Of a stretch of DNA of 64,000 nt, positions 54,501 to 64,000 are shown one piece after another. The notes beneath the pieces were generated by a model. The model worked only from the letters and a program-made list of their open reading frames with translations. It was not told the origin of the DNA and did no database searches. The translations under genes were made by a program, and so were the position numbers. The stretch covers positions 1,550,001 to 1,614,000 of the forward strand of contig NW_026570223.1 of NCBI RefSeq assembly GCF_019649055.1, written 5' to 3'. Origin of the DNA: Paramacrobiotus metropolitanus (Eukaryota > Tardigrada > Eutardigrada > Parachela > Macrobiotidae). Position 1 is the first letter of the stretch, and each line of letters opens with the position of its first letter.

Positions 54501-57174
54501 ATGATGTGGGGCGCCAGGTTATCCGCAATGTACATACAAACCGTAGTATTGTGTCACTGTTACAAAGGTCCGAAAGTTTGGAGCATTCGATAAGTGCTTT
54601 ACACATCATGAAACGTACAAATAACTTTCGATATGCTTGCTTTTTTTAGCTGTACTTTGCTTCCTGCAAGATTGCATAGGCGTTTTATATGCCTTTTTCG
54701 TTTAAAATGTTCAGGAAAGAGGTGGTCGATGACTGTACTTTATTTTTTCAATTTTTAGGAGCTGCGTCAAGCACTCGACTTACAACGACAAGAACTAGTG
54801 CGCGACCATGAGGAGTTAACCGAACGCGTAGAAATTCTGCAGAACAACGTCAGTCGTCTGGAATCCATACTGAAACGGAAGGAGGAGAGCTTCCGGGAAG
54901 AGGTGGCCGACTATCAGCATCGCCTGCAGGAAGCCATAGTCCGTAATGAAGAGCTGTCACAGAATCTCGCGCAAGCCACACGGCCACTGATGCGACACAA
55001 TGAAACGCTGCAAAAACAGATGACCGAACAAGCGGCCACGTTTGAGAAACTGGAGCAGAATTTTACCAAGCGCCTGCAGGTAAATATTTCTGCTGTGTAG
55101 TTCAGTTATTTTATTAGGTTTTCAGGTTGCGTGGATATATGCGGTAGACTGTAGAATATGACAGCTAGAAAAGCTGAGGCGTTATCAAATCCGTAGAGTG
55201 ATAAGGAAACCGCATTTGTTAAAATTAACGTTAGCGGGAGTTTTTATGTTGTTTTTTGCATTTGATTTTGTTGTATACTTTGATGTGGAATAGCGGTGTT
55301 ATATGCTGTATTTATTTCTATCAGGTTTTACCTCCATTATTAGTTGTAGCGTAGCACAAAGTTTTCTGGTGATTAATTCTCGGTGTTGGAAACTATTCCT
55401 AGTTTTTCTGAAAAGTTTCGTAGTGCATTGGCTGAAAATTGAAGTGGACCTGTTTTCGCACAGATATCAGATATCCTGGCTGAAAGGCAAAGGAGTAACT
55501 ACTTTTTTTTCGTAAAACACTACTTTTCGTAAAATAATACCGATACCTGACTAACAGAATCAGAATGAAGATTCACAAAATAAAGTTCGGATATGCTTTT
55601 GGTAAAATTTGGGACACCTTCTCTAGATGAAACGAACAGTACGGTACTGTTTTTTTATTGCATACCTCAGGAATCTGCAGCGCAATTATCAGTGGCTCAG
55701 GAACGAGAACGTGCAGCGGTGGACCGTCTAACCTCCTGTCAAGCAAAACTGCAGGCCCTGGAAGCACAGATGACCATTGTCCGCGAGGAGCGCCACAGTT
55801 TATCTGCCAACCTGGAAGCGGAGAGTGGGCGCTGTCGTACCTTGGACGCCAGAATGGGTGAGCTGGAGAAAGAACTAGATGCTATGCGGAGTAGTACTAA
55901 TGCCGAGTTGGGGATTTTACGACGGGAAAAACAGCTGCTGGAACATCAGACAGCGCTGCAGAAGGAAAATGTGGAGATGGAACGCCGCAAAGTGGCGTCC
56001 CTGACCGAGCAGATTAATGAACTGAAAGCGACATTGCAGAATACGAGTTTGTTGGATGGAGGTACGTAATTGCTCGTTTATTCTTTTTCTAGGTAAATGA
56101 TGCTTAATAGTAGTAGCACAAAAAATCAAAACGGATTTCATATCACAAAATTTCGGCCATATTATTTTGCGAAATCGTGATCAGTGTAGTACCGCCAAAT
56201 ATAATCGTAGCAGGCTGCATGATACAGATTACGAATCATAGGATGCCGTTATGAATGGCTTGTAGTGTAATGACTACTGTGGTGGAACCATGTGGGTGGT
56301 TGTCAATATGAGATGCGAACTTAACAGCCTTAATAAAGTAGAGCAGCGTTATGATAATGTTCAAGAATAAATTTTTTTTCCAGTTTGATAGGACTGGACT
56401 GTTGTTTTATACAGTAAAGTTTTCTTTGGGGTTATTGAAATGACCTTTGTAATGTTGCGGTTATTCAGGGTTATCTCAGAATTTTGCTCATGGTCCCTCC
56501 GTTCGCCGCTCGGACTCCATGAGCAGCCAGCTGAGCACGGCCACGCTGGAGCCTGATGGTCGATGGTCACCCAGCAACAGCAGTCAAGTGGCCAGTTCGT
56601 TGTACGATGTTCTGCGGGGCACCGGCGCTCCTTTCATTGACTCCGTCCAGTCACAGCTCAGACTCAAAGATGGCGAACTGCAGCATGTAAAGAACGAGTT
56701 AAAACAGCTGGAAATCATGCGCCAGACTCTGTCGGATCAGTTGATTAAATCCGGCGAAAAGGCTCAGGAGATGGAGCGTATGAAAGTGGAAATGGAAGTT
56801 TTGAGAGGCGCTAATACAGTAAGAAGACTGTCTACTGCATTGAATCGTTAATTAAACCTGTCAAAATATTTTCTGTGTGAGAATGACCGAAAGCGATTTC
56901 ATGACTATTGGTTAAGTTTTGTTGAACGTACATTAAGGTTTTGTTTGGGCAATACTGTCGTCTGTTATCAGTCAACTTTGATTATGCGAAGTAATCAGTA
57001 ATTAACCTTTTTCTTTTGCAGGATATAAATCACCGCTACAACGCGATGCTGCAGATGTACGGCGAGAAAGCAGAAGAATTACAGGAACTGCGTCTGGATT
57101 ACGACGATATGAAGGCGCTCTATAAATCTCAGATTGATGCCTTAACCCGCATCAGCAAAGACTCACTCAAGTAA
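51517..57174 (+). CDS. TMF1: TATA element modulatory factor 1 (Golgi coiled-coil protein)
   Basis: About ten exons: 51517-51721, 51897-52978, 53160-53264, 53371-53532, 53761-53966, 54164-54464, 54759-55079, 55669-56061, 56468-56818 and 57021-57174. It starts MSWFGTTNWETIGG...AKSALKQAQKNIDKVLEI, the family N-terminus. A long acidic Ser-rich low-complexity exon follows. Next is extended coiled coil including LLEEGEKLSKQQ and HIKKLRARQTELEAENAKLK, the TMF DNA-binding/coiled-coil region. The conserved C-terminus is RYNAMLQMYGEKAEELQELRLDYDDMKALYKSQI (TATA-binding/Rab6-binding domain), ending in a stop at 57172-57174. TMF1 tethers vesicles at the Golgi and binds Rab6. The gene is convergent with the MATH-BTB gene. 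Confidence 0.92.
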
Positions 57175-57782
57175 CAAACAGTCCGTTTTGTAAATTATTC
57201 CCGCCTTTCCGGTTGAAATTGTTTTTGTACCACAGAGATTTACTGCTGCGCTAGAAGCGCTACAGTGTGTTTGGTTTGGACAAAATGTCTTTTCTTGATC
57301 TGTGATTCCTTATTCTAACGAGACGAATTTATCTGGTTTACATTTTGCAGTTCTGTTAGCATGAACAATTGGCTATGTTTTTATTCGTGTAAATAAAAAT
57401 CAAATCGGTCGAGAATTTACTTCATAAGATCCATTAAACTGGTATTTATTATTTATAATGGCCTAATATTAGTTCTATTCCATTATTTTTAGTAAAACCG
57501 TACAAGAGTACCTTCTAAGCGACGGGTTCCTAACATGACATCTAACCGAGACACCTCCACAAATCAAAAAAAGACTGCGGTAGCGCAAGAGAAGAACTTT
57601 CGCAGCAAGAAAGGGAGAAAAACGTAAAACCGCCTAGCACAAACACAGTAAAGAGAGACAAACCAAAAAAAATCAAAAAGAAACAAACGCGCTACACTCA
57701 TGTTTCTTCCAGGCTGATCTCTTTTTCCCCCGAGCACCTCCACGAATGTTTATAACGATTATAATTCCAGCATGCACGCCGT
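57175..57782. other. Convergent 3' intergenic region
   Basis: This is the 3' flank shared by TMF1 (+) and the MATH-BTB gene (-). AATAAA occurs at about 57391 on the plus strand. Low-complexity A-rich sequence runs 57560-57690. No gene seen. Confidence 0.6.
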
Positions 57783-60572
57783 TCAAGCCATCGACTCCTG
57801 TCCACTGCCGGCCTCCGCTTCCCTTCCCGTCTGCATATCCAACAGATCCGTGGCCAGACCGAAGCCTTCTTCAGAGTCCTTCAGCTCATTCCAGCCGGGC
57901 GTCTTAATCACACTGCGCAGATTGGCCGCAATGAACTGCTTGGATTCCCGCTTCAAATCCTCGGCGTTATAGTTGGCCGCCAGGAGGAACAACTGGCAGG
58001 CGTTATCCGACGCCATACGCTCAATCAGCTGGAATTCACAGGAGCGCTTCAGATTATCAATCTGGTACTTGTCAGCGGCCACCAGCAGATCCTGCACCGC
58101 CGGCACATCCCCGGTCCCGATGACCTTATCCGTGTACATAAACTCCAACAATAATTGGATGATATTACTATCATCCGGCAGATCCACCGTGGCCTTGTTG
58201 TTCTCCTTGGTGGGATGGTTGAACATGGCCTCAAAGTATTTGGACCGCTGACTGATGATCAGTTTGTGTGCGCGATGCTCCTTGTTATCCTTACTCCGTA
58301 TCACAACATCCGACCCGCGGCCACTCTTCAGCAGCTCACCAAAATCCACGCCCAGGGTCGCGCGGGGGATCTCGATGCGGTTGACGGCGTTCTCCACCTC
58401 CACCAGGATCTCCAGATACCAGAGGATGCGGATGGAGTCGTTCTGGAGGAATTTCTTCTCATCATCAAACAGATCACCATGCGAGATGAACTCGGGCCAG
58501 CCCCAGCTGAAGTTGTCGCGGGTGAAGCAGTCCACTTTGCCCATCTTGGCCGAGCGCTCCATGGTCTTGAGGGCATCGTGGATGTCGTCTTCAAAGGAGA
58601 GAATCTTCCCGCGGTGCTTGGCCTGCACATGGCCCTGATTAGGCTGATACACGCACAGGTAGGCCGAGACGAAGTTGCGCTCGGGGACGTCCCGGTTAAA
58701 TCCCAGGGGATGCACACGCAGATACCTAATATCAAGACAACAACACCCGTCAGCATTGTAATCACTGTATTTCTTTCCGGATCAAGTAATAAATTCTCTC
58801 CATCCAGAAAAAAAGATCAAACAAACATTTTAATCTACTGTACGGGTATTGTGTCCAGTCTCTAATATTTCTTATAAACAGGATCGAGAAGGATTCAATA
58901 GATGGCAATAATCTGTGATAAAAATACTTCAAGTAAAAACACATGGAAAAGCATTGCACAGTGGGACGCACATCCGTTAACTAATCTCTAACCACACAAT
59001 TACGAAACCACGGAATATCTCATAATAAACACTATAACATTATGAATAAATACCGCAGCTGCAAGTCATGGAGCGCGTCAATTAGTGATATCGCAAAGTT
59101 CGCAAACCACCTCGCATAAACCAGCATGTGGACTAATAAGAGACAATAACATTAGAGTTTTAGTGCAATACCAACTGAATGAAATATCACTGACAAGAGC
59201 TAATTAAATACCCAATCTCTCAATGAGGTCAATTCATGTATAAATTAATTTCTGGTCACCTCCGTCCCTGTTCGCAAATTAAGTACAGTACATAAATAGC
59301 AACCGCGTCTCAATATTTTTATTACTATGAAAAGTAAAACTTATCATACTGCAAAACAATACTTTGAATACATTCTCCTGCTAAAACCGCTTTTAGCAAA
59401 ATTTTTGCGTCTTTTTTCCTAGTAGTCTACATATTAAGGGCATCTGGAAAACAAAATACTTCAAATCATACAATTGATTAACGGTAATTCGAACTGAACG
59501 AGGAATGTGCTAACAATGACGAGAAGGAAAGTGTGAAAGGAAAAGCGTCATTTAAATGAGTAAAATCAAATGCTAATGACCCTAATTAGCATCCCCACCC
59601 CTTTCACCAGTGCAAAGAACAAGTGTGGCGCGTGATGGTTGTTTGTTTTAAAATCCGTCTTATCCGTGAAATCCAGAAAATCTCCTCCACGCCTTGGAAA
59701 CCTCACCGTCGCGATAGGAATCAGTACAAGTGTTGACGCTCATACGCCTGTCAGATGCAATCACACACACCCGAAAATGCAGTAAACAACAAAATAGATC
59801 ATCGGAGCCCACCCTGCTGTAATTTTTCGGGTCATAAAGCACAGAGAAAAACTTATCATGTACACTGCACATTTTCAAAATAATCAAGCCCAGTCACCAG
59901 AAAACACCGTTACGAAACGCAAACAGCAATATGTATGAGCCCCCTCTTGAAAATTAGTTTTCTAACACATGATTGATTCCAACACACCGTATTCCATCAC
60001 AAATACTGCTGATCTGGGCAGAAAAAAACGCGACAGACTGTTGCAACAAAGTAAAGTACCCGTCAAGAATCAAGATCCAATTATCCAAACGAACTGAGCG
60101 CAACCAGTAAGCCTTCTGTACGGCTACGACCGACAGTATAGTTTCTACAGCGCATTATCACCCAACATACAATTTAAACCTGCATCACAACAATAATTCA
60201 AAACCCATCATGCCATCAAGATGTCGCGCTCAAATCCGTTTTTAACATGAAAGATAGATGTAAATGGTGGAGGAAAAAACTAAATAACACACAGACTTAC
60301 CATTCTGTACCATCAGGTGTGGTGAATTTGGGGGATTTTATGGATTCATCCTTATCCTTAACGAAGGTATAATTACTGATTGTCCATAAATAATGGCATT
60401 TAATAGTCTTAATGATTGTCGTGGCATGGTAACTCAGAGAAGCATTGGCATTGGGATTGTTGAAATTTTCCGGGGATCCCGAACTCTGCGATAATGAGCG
60501 TCCTGTGCTGGGATTAGTCCGTCCGTTTCCGTTACTGGATTTGACACTTCCTCCTCCTCCGCTGGATGCCAT
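57783..60572 (-). CDS. SPOP-like MATH-BTB protein (cullin-3 adaptor)
   Basis: Two exons, 60572-60301 and 58725-57783, give exactly 404 aa; the junction forms GTEWYLRVHPLGF. A Ser/Gly-rich start (MASSGGGGSVKSSNGNGRT) precedes a MATH domain (HYLWTISNYTFV, LRVHPLGF, DNFSWGWPEFI; residues about 45-220). Next is BTB/POZ (RGSDVVIRSKDNKEHRAHKLIISQ, YFEAMF, LLLEFMYTDKV, DLLVAADKYQIDNLKRSCE; residues about 235-345). A BACK-like helical tail follows (LRSVIKTPGWNEL). The domain order equals SPOP/RDX: MATH binds substrate and BTB binds cullin-3 for ubiquitination. The C-terminus lacks the basic SPOP nuclear signal and is acidic/Gly-rich. The exon-2 GC content is clearly higher than in neighbouring genes. 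Confidence 0.92.
58726..60300 (-). other. 1.58-kb intron of the MATH-BTB gene
   Basis: It is bounded by GT (60300-60299) and AG (58727-58726) on the minus strand. It is AT-rich, with no coding potential or mobile element that I can recognise. Confidence 0.7.
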
Positions 60573-61655
60573 GTCTTTCCCTGCCCTTCACTTCCGTATG
60601 GCAAAACAGAGTAAAAACACAATTATCCTAGCAAAAATATTGAGCTACTACAATAAAGTATCAAAACCAACGTGAAACGCTGGTGCGAGAGTGAAAGGAA
60701 GGAAAAGATCGCTGCTGAAAATTGAAATGAATGGCCGTCGATTTCAAATGCAATGGATTCGAAAAATCTCTTTCAGCATAACACGACAGACACGCTCACT
60801 ACTAGGCCAACTCAAGCATGCCACAGACAACTTGCTCTCTGTGCAGTGTGAGTCATAAGCGGAAACGGTGGACGGCTGCGTCAGTCAGCTAATCCGTGCC
60901 AAAAATCCTTTTCGTCAAGTATTTTTCCTAAACCCGGGCCTGTGGTCTGGATCGTCTGGTTAATATGAATAATCCACTCTGTAAGTATTGTGTTCCTGTG
61001 TTTTCTCGGAAATTACTTCTAATTTTCGTTAACGTCAACACTTGTACACTGGCATAGAAGGGCGAAAAATAAGTAGGAACACATGCGACGGCTGGTTTGC
61101 CGACACCCGAATATGGGCGGTAGCCTTAGAGACACATTTTGCAAAACTATACTCAACGTCGAGTCGATATTCAAATACGTAAGCCTTTAATTTGGAAGTA
61201 CTTGTTAAGATTTTGTCTTCTCGGCTTAAGAATTGAACTACCGACAATAGATATCGATTAATCTACCGACAATAGATTAACTGTAATCTGCAAGCATTAT
61301 TTTTCGAAGTTTACAATAATTAATAGGCTTAAGGCCGCTTAATAGCAGCAGTTTCGCAGTTTTTGTCTGTTTAAGGATTTCTTCGTTAATTTTTTTAGAG
61401 CTCCACCGTAATTAATAATTATTTTAAGGAAAATTAACCGTTAGGTACAACAAAACTGGAAGTACTATATTTGCAAGCGCAGTTCTGTTTCTAAGAAACA
61501 CAAAAGGAAGAAACGTTAACTTGCATACGGCTACTTTTGATTATCGACGTACTCGCAGTATTTGTGCAGTAATGCTTCCATAAACGCAGGAGACTGTTTC
61601 GAGTAAAACGTATAGTAGTGTAATCTCACAATTACTGGAGCAAAATAAAACTGGA
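60573..61655. other. Divergent upstream region (MATH-BTB / RIIAD1-like)
   Basis: It separates two divergent starts. CTACCGACAATAGAT occurs twice, in direct orientation (about 61239 and 61263). No supported gene was found; the minus-strand ORF 61247-61035 is taken as chance. Confidence 0.5.
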
Positions 61656-62649
61656 ATGGAGCAAAATAGCAGAACATTTTTTCGGAAAGGCCCAGAATTC
61701 TGGAGTGACGATGCCATTTCTAATAAGCAGAAGGAAGTGCTAGCGAAAGTTATGTACGATGTAAACGCGGACGACGAGCGGTACCTGCGTGTCCATCCGG
61801 AAGTGGAATACATAATTGCAGCAGTTGTCATGTGAAAGTGCAGCACCTGTAACAGTCCCTTCTTCCTGTGGTTTAGCTACGACCTAATCCAGTTGCCTAC
61901 TTGCGATCATGAAATTCACTGCTTATTACCGCGCGATAAAATAGTTAATTAGCGCGCTAAACGAAATATGTATAGACAGTTTAAGCAACGATTTTCTCAA
62001 TTTTTTCAGGGCAGCTACCGAAGCTAAACCGGATAATCCTTTGCTGTTTGCTGTGGGTAGGTTCTTCTATTTTCTATGAAGTAACGATTATCCCGGATTC
62101 CCGACTATCCGTAAAACGTATATTATCCGTATATTATGCACAATTTACGTAGAAGTGTATTTGCATATTGTGCAAAAGCCAGATTATTTCAGAAAAAGGT
62201 CCAATACAAAATACTTCGATCATTAATGCTGGTGCGAACCGTTGTGTCAAATTGTAAAGATGATTTTCCGCATGTAACCGCACTTGACCGTATTCGGAGT
62301 TATAACTAGTATAAAATATTTGATCTTTACTTGGAGTATAAAAGTAATAAAACGTTATGAAATCAATATGACATTGTGCGCTTTCGACGGTGTTTAATAT
62401 TTTGATTCCGCAGATTATTTGGCGAGTGACCACTTGAAAGAACGCGTCATGGAGCAGGTTCGAAAATATCGCTTGGACGAAACCGCACACCGACGAATGC
62501 ATCAACTGGAATATGCAGGAAATGTGCCCTTTGATACCGAGCCGGCTCTCATCCTGGGAAGACCATTGCCCAGCAAAGCGATCGACTCGTCGACCACAAC
62601 CAGACCGCACCGGCTCGTAAATCGTCTGGCGGAGTATCAAGTCGTTTAA
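61656..62649 (+). CDS. RIIAD1: RIIa-domain protein, RIIAD1-like
   Basis: Three exons, 61656-61831, 62010-62056 and 62414-62649, give exactly 152 aa. The core DERYLRVHPEVEYIIA followed by EAKPDNPLLFAVDYL is the dimerisation/docking fold of the PKA regulatory subunit RII-alpha. It matches the vertebrate RIIAD1 pattern NEKYLRTHKEVEWLI...RPDNILEFAADYF, and both junctions fall inside this motif. The C-terminal 70 residues (YRLDETAHRRMHQLEYAGNVPF...) are longer than in vertebrate RIIAD1 and have no known domain. Such proteins dock to A-kinase-anchoring partners, often in cilia or sperm flagella. That role is inferred. Confidence 0.85.
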
Positions 62650-62880
62650 CGTAGAATTTTGTTGACTTTGCCAAAATGTAACAATCGAGAAAATGCAGAC
62701 GAGTTTCATGTGGGCAGAAAACTGGATATTTGATACTTTTACTAAGTTCTGCTGATGTTTCTCGCGCTTACATCGTGTAAAGTACCCTCTACCTAGTCGC
62801 ACGTCACGTATGCGTGCCACGAGTTGTCGAGTTTATTTAATATGTTATCGTTACGAATTTCACGGTGTTGATTCTGCTAG

Positions 62881-63841
62881 TAAGTACGAGTAATAAATAA
62901 CACGCAACCCGGCAGAAACATAATTATAACGTTATTCCAAATTTCCAGTTTACAAGATTTCTACGAAGACAATTACAGTTCTCGAAACGCTGTGGATAGG
63001 AGACATAGTAGCAGTAATACATAGCACTAGCAGCATCTTGTAGACTTCATAAATAAATACTGAAAATAAACCGTACATTTCCTATACGAGTAAATAAAAA
63101 ACTGTATATTCTCTATATGTAAGTAGTTTCTATATGTAGATGCACTGTGCTGAGTGCTCAAGCCATTTTTATTTCACCTTTCACTGATATTCTATTATTT
63201 GTAACCGTTTTTATATGTACTGGAAAAAAAATTGACAGCGAAACATAATTATATTAAATTTCTATTTCATCTTTCGATGAGGTTTCAAACCACTGAAATT
63301 GTGTGCATATTTCGCGTGCTTTATTACAATTTACAACCAACTCGAAGCATTTATCGTTTTCTGTAAGTACAGTAATAATAACACGCAACCCGGCAGAAAC
63401 ATAATTATAACGTTATTCCAAATTTCAGTTTACAAGAATTCTACGAAGACAATTACAGTTCTCGAAACGCTGTGGATAGGAGACATAGTAGCAGTAATAC
63501 ATAGCACTAGCAGCATCTTGTAGACTTCATAAATAAATACTGAAAATAAACCGTACATTTCCTATACGAGAGAAAATAAAAAACTGTATATTCTCTATAT
63601 GTATGTAGTTTCTATATGTAGATGCACTGTGCTGAGTGCTCAAGCCATTTTTATTTCACCTTTCATTGATATTCTATTATTTGTAACCGTTTTTATATGT
63701 ACTGGAAAAAAATTGACAGCGAAACATAATTATATTAAATTTCTATTTCATCTTTCGATGAGGTTTCAAACCACTGAAATTGTGTGCATATTTCGCGTGC
63801 TTTATTACAATTTACAACCAACTCGAAGCATTTATCGTTTT
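62881..63841. repeat. Recent tandem duplication, unit about 480 bp
   Basis: Copy A (62881-63360) and copy B (63364-63841) align end to end with only a handful of differences: small indels in A runs, AAGATTTC versus AAGAATTC, TAAGTAG versus TATGTAG, TTCACT versus TTCATT. By eye they are about 98% identical. Each copy contains AATAAA signals and ends CTCGAAGCATTTATCGTTTT. Copy B runs on into an ORF to 63991 that copy A lacks. Each unit opens with a GTAAGT-like sequence. There is no transposon end or target duplication, so unequal crossing-over or replication slippage is likely. Confidence 0.92.
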
Positions 63842-64000
63842 AAAATCGAAGATATACGAAAACGGAAACAGCGGTCATGCTTATTCAGCACAAATAAATT
63901 TAAAATCTTCGTGGCAGAAAAAACTCTGGAAAGAAAGAAACCCATTAACATGTTAAAAATCCACCTACAAAACTGGCCACAGACTGAGTGAAAATTCGAA

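Noticed and set aside
58155-58865. A 236-codon plus-strand ORF
   Set aside because: It is a shadow of the GC-rich MATH-BTB exon on the minus strand, with no domain.
62134-62820. A 228-codon minus-strand ORF
   Set aside because: It is antisense to exon 3 of the RIIAD1-like gene, has no recognisable domain, and the plus-strand model has consistent splice sites and homology.

Overview
The window is a compact invertebrate nuclear genome segment. Its genes are intron-rich, with small GT-AG introns (about 50-400 bp), roughly 40% GC and no bacterial operon features. The gene content (chemoreceptor-superfamily 7TM receptors, TRPA, SMYD, SLC44A, TMF1, an LC3-type Atg8, a MATH-BTB protein) indicates an ecdysozoan/panarthropod-like animal. 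A tardigrade is a reasonable guess, but the sequence does not prove it. I rebuilt gene models by joining ORF pieces at splice sites. For most models whose exons I placed exactly, the exon lengths sum to a multiple of three; the exceptions are the genes with apparent frameshifts noted below.

Layout. 0.1-2.0 kb (+): a secreted transglycosylase-like plus vWA protein. 2.7-5.8 kb (+): an astacin-fold, Pro/Thr-linker and hemopexin protein whose zinc site is destroyed. 6.0-20.3 kb (-): five paralogous gustatory-receptor-like genes, each with an exon 2 of exactly 159 bp. A SMYD-type SET/MYND gene and a possible receptor fragment are inserted among them. 21.2-23.1 kb (-): a two-exon multicopper oxidase of fungal flavour. 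24.6-31.8 kb (-): a many-exon TRPA channel. 33.1-38.5 kb (-): a short secreted Tyr/Thr-rich protein gene, a family-92 glycosyltransferase, and a decayed paralogue of the secreted gene. 40.4-44.0 kb (-): an LC3-like Atg8 gene. Its single 3.3-kb intron carries a complete-looking hAT element bounded by terminal inverted repeats and an 8-bp target duplication. 45.4-51.0 kb (-): an SLC44/CTL choline-transporter-like gene, head-to-head with TMF1 (51.5-57.2 kb, +), a Golgi coiled-coil protein. 57.8-60.6 kb (-): an SPOP-like MATH-BTB gene, divergent from a RIIAD1-like gene (61.7-62.6 kb, +). 62.9-63.8 kb: a recent 480-bp tandem duplication.

The left half is an accessory or sensory/secretory region: tandem receptors, TRPA, lineage-specific secreted proteins and a possibly acquired oxidase. 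The right half holds conserved housekeeping genes for autophagy, Golgi tethering, ubiquitin ligase adaptors and transport.

Five places in four otherwise intact genes show a frame break. Each is most simply explained by one or two bases missing in a short mononucleotide run, so consensus (homopolymer) errors are more likely than five pseudogenes. The second secreted-protein copy, in contrast, looks genuinely decayed.
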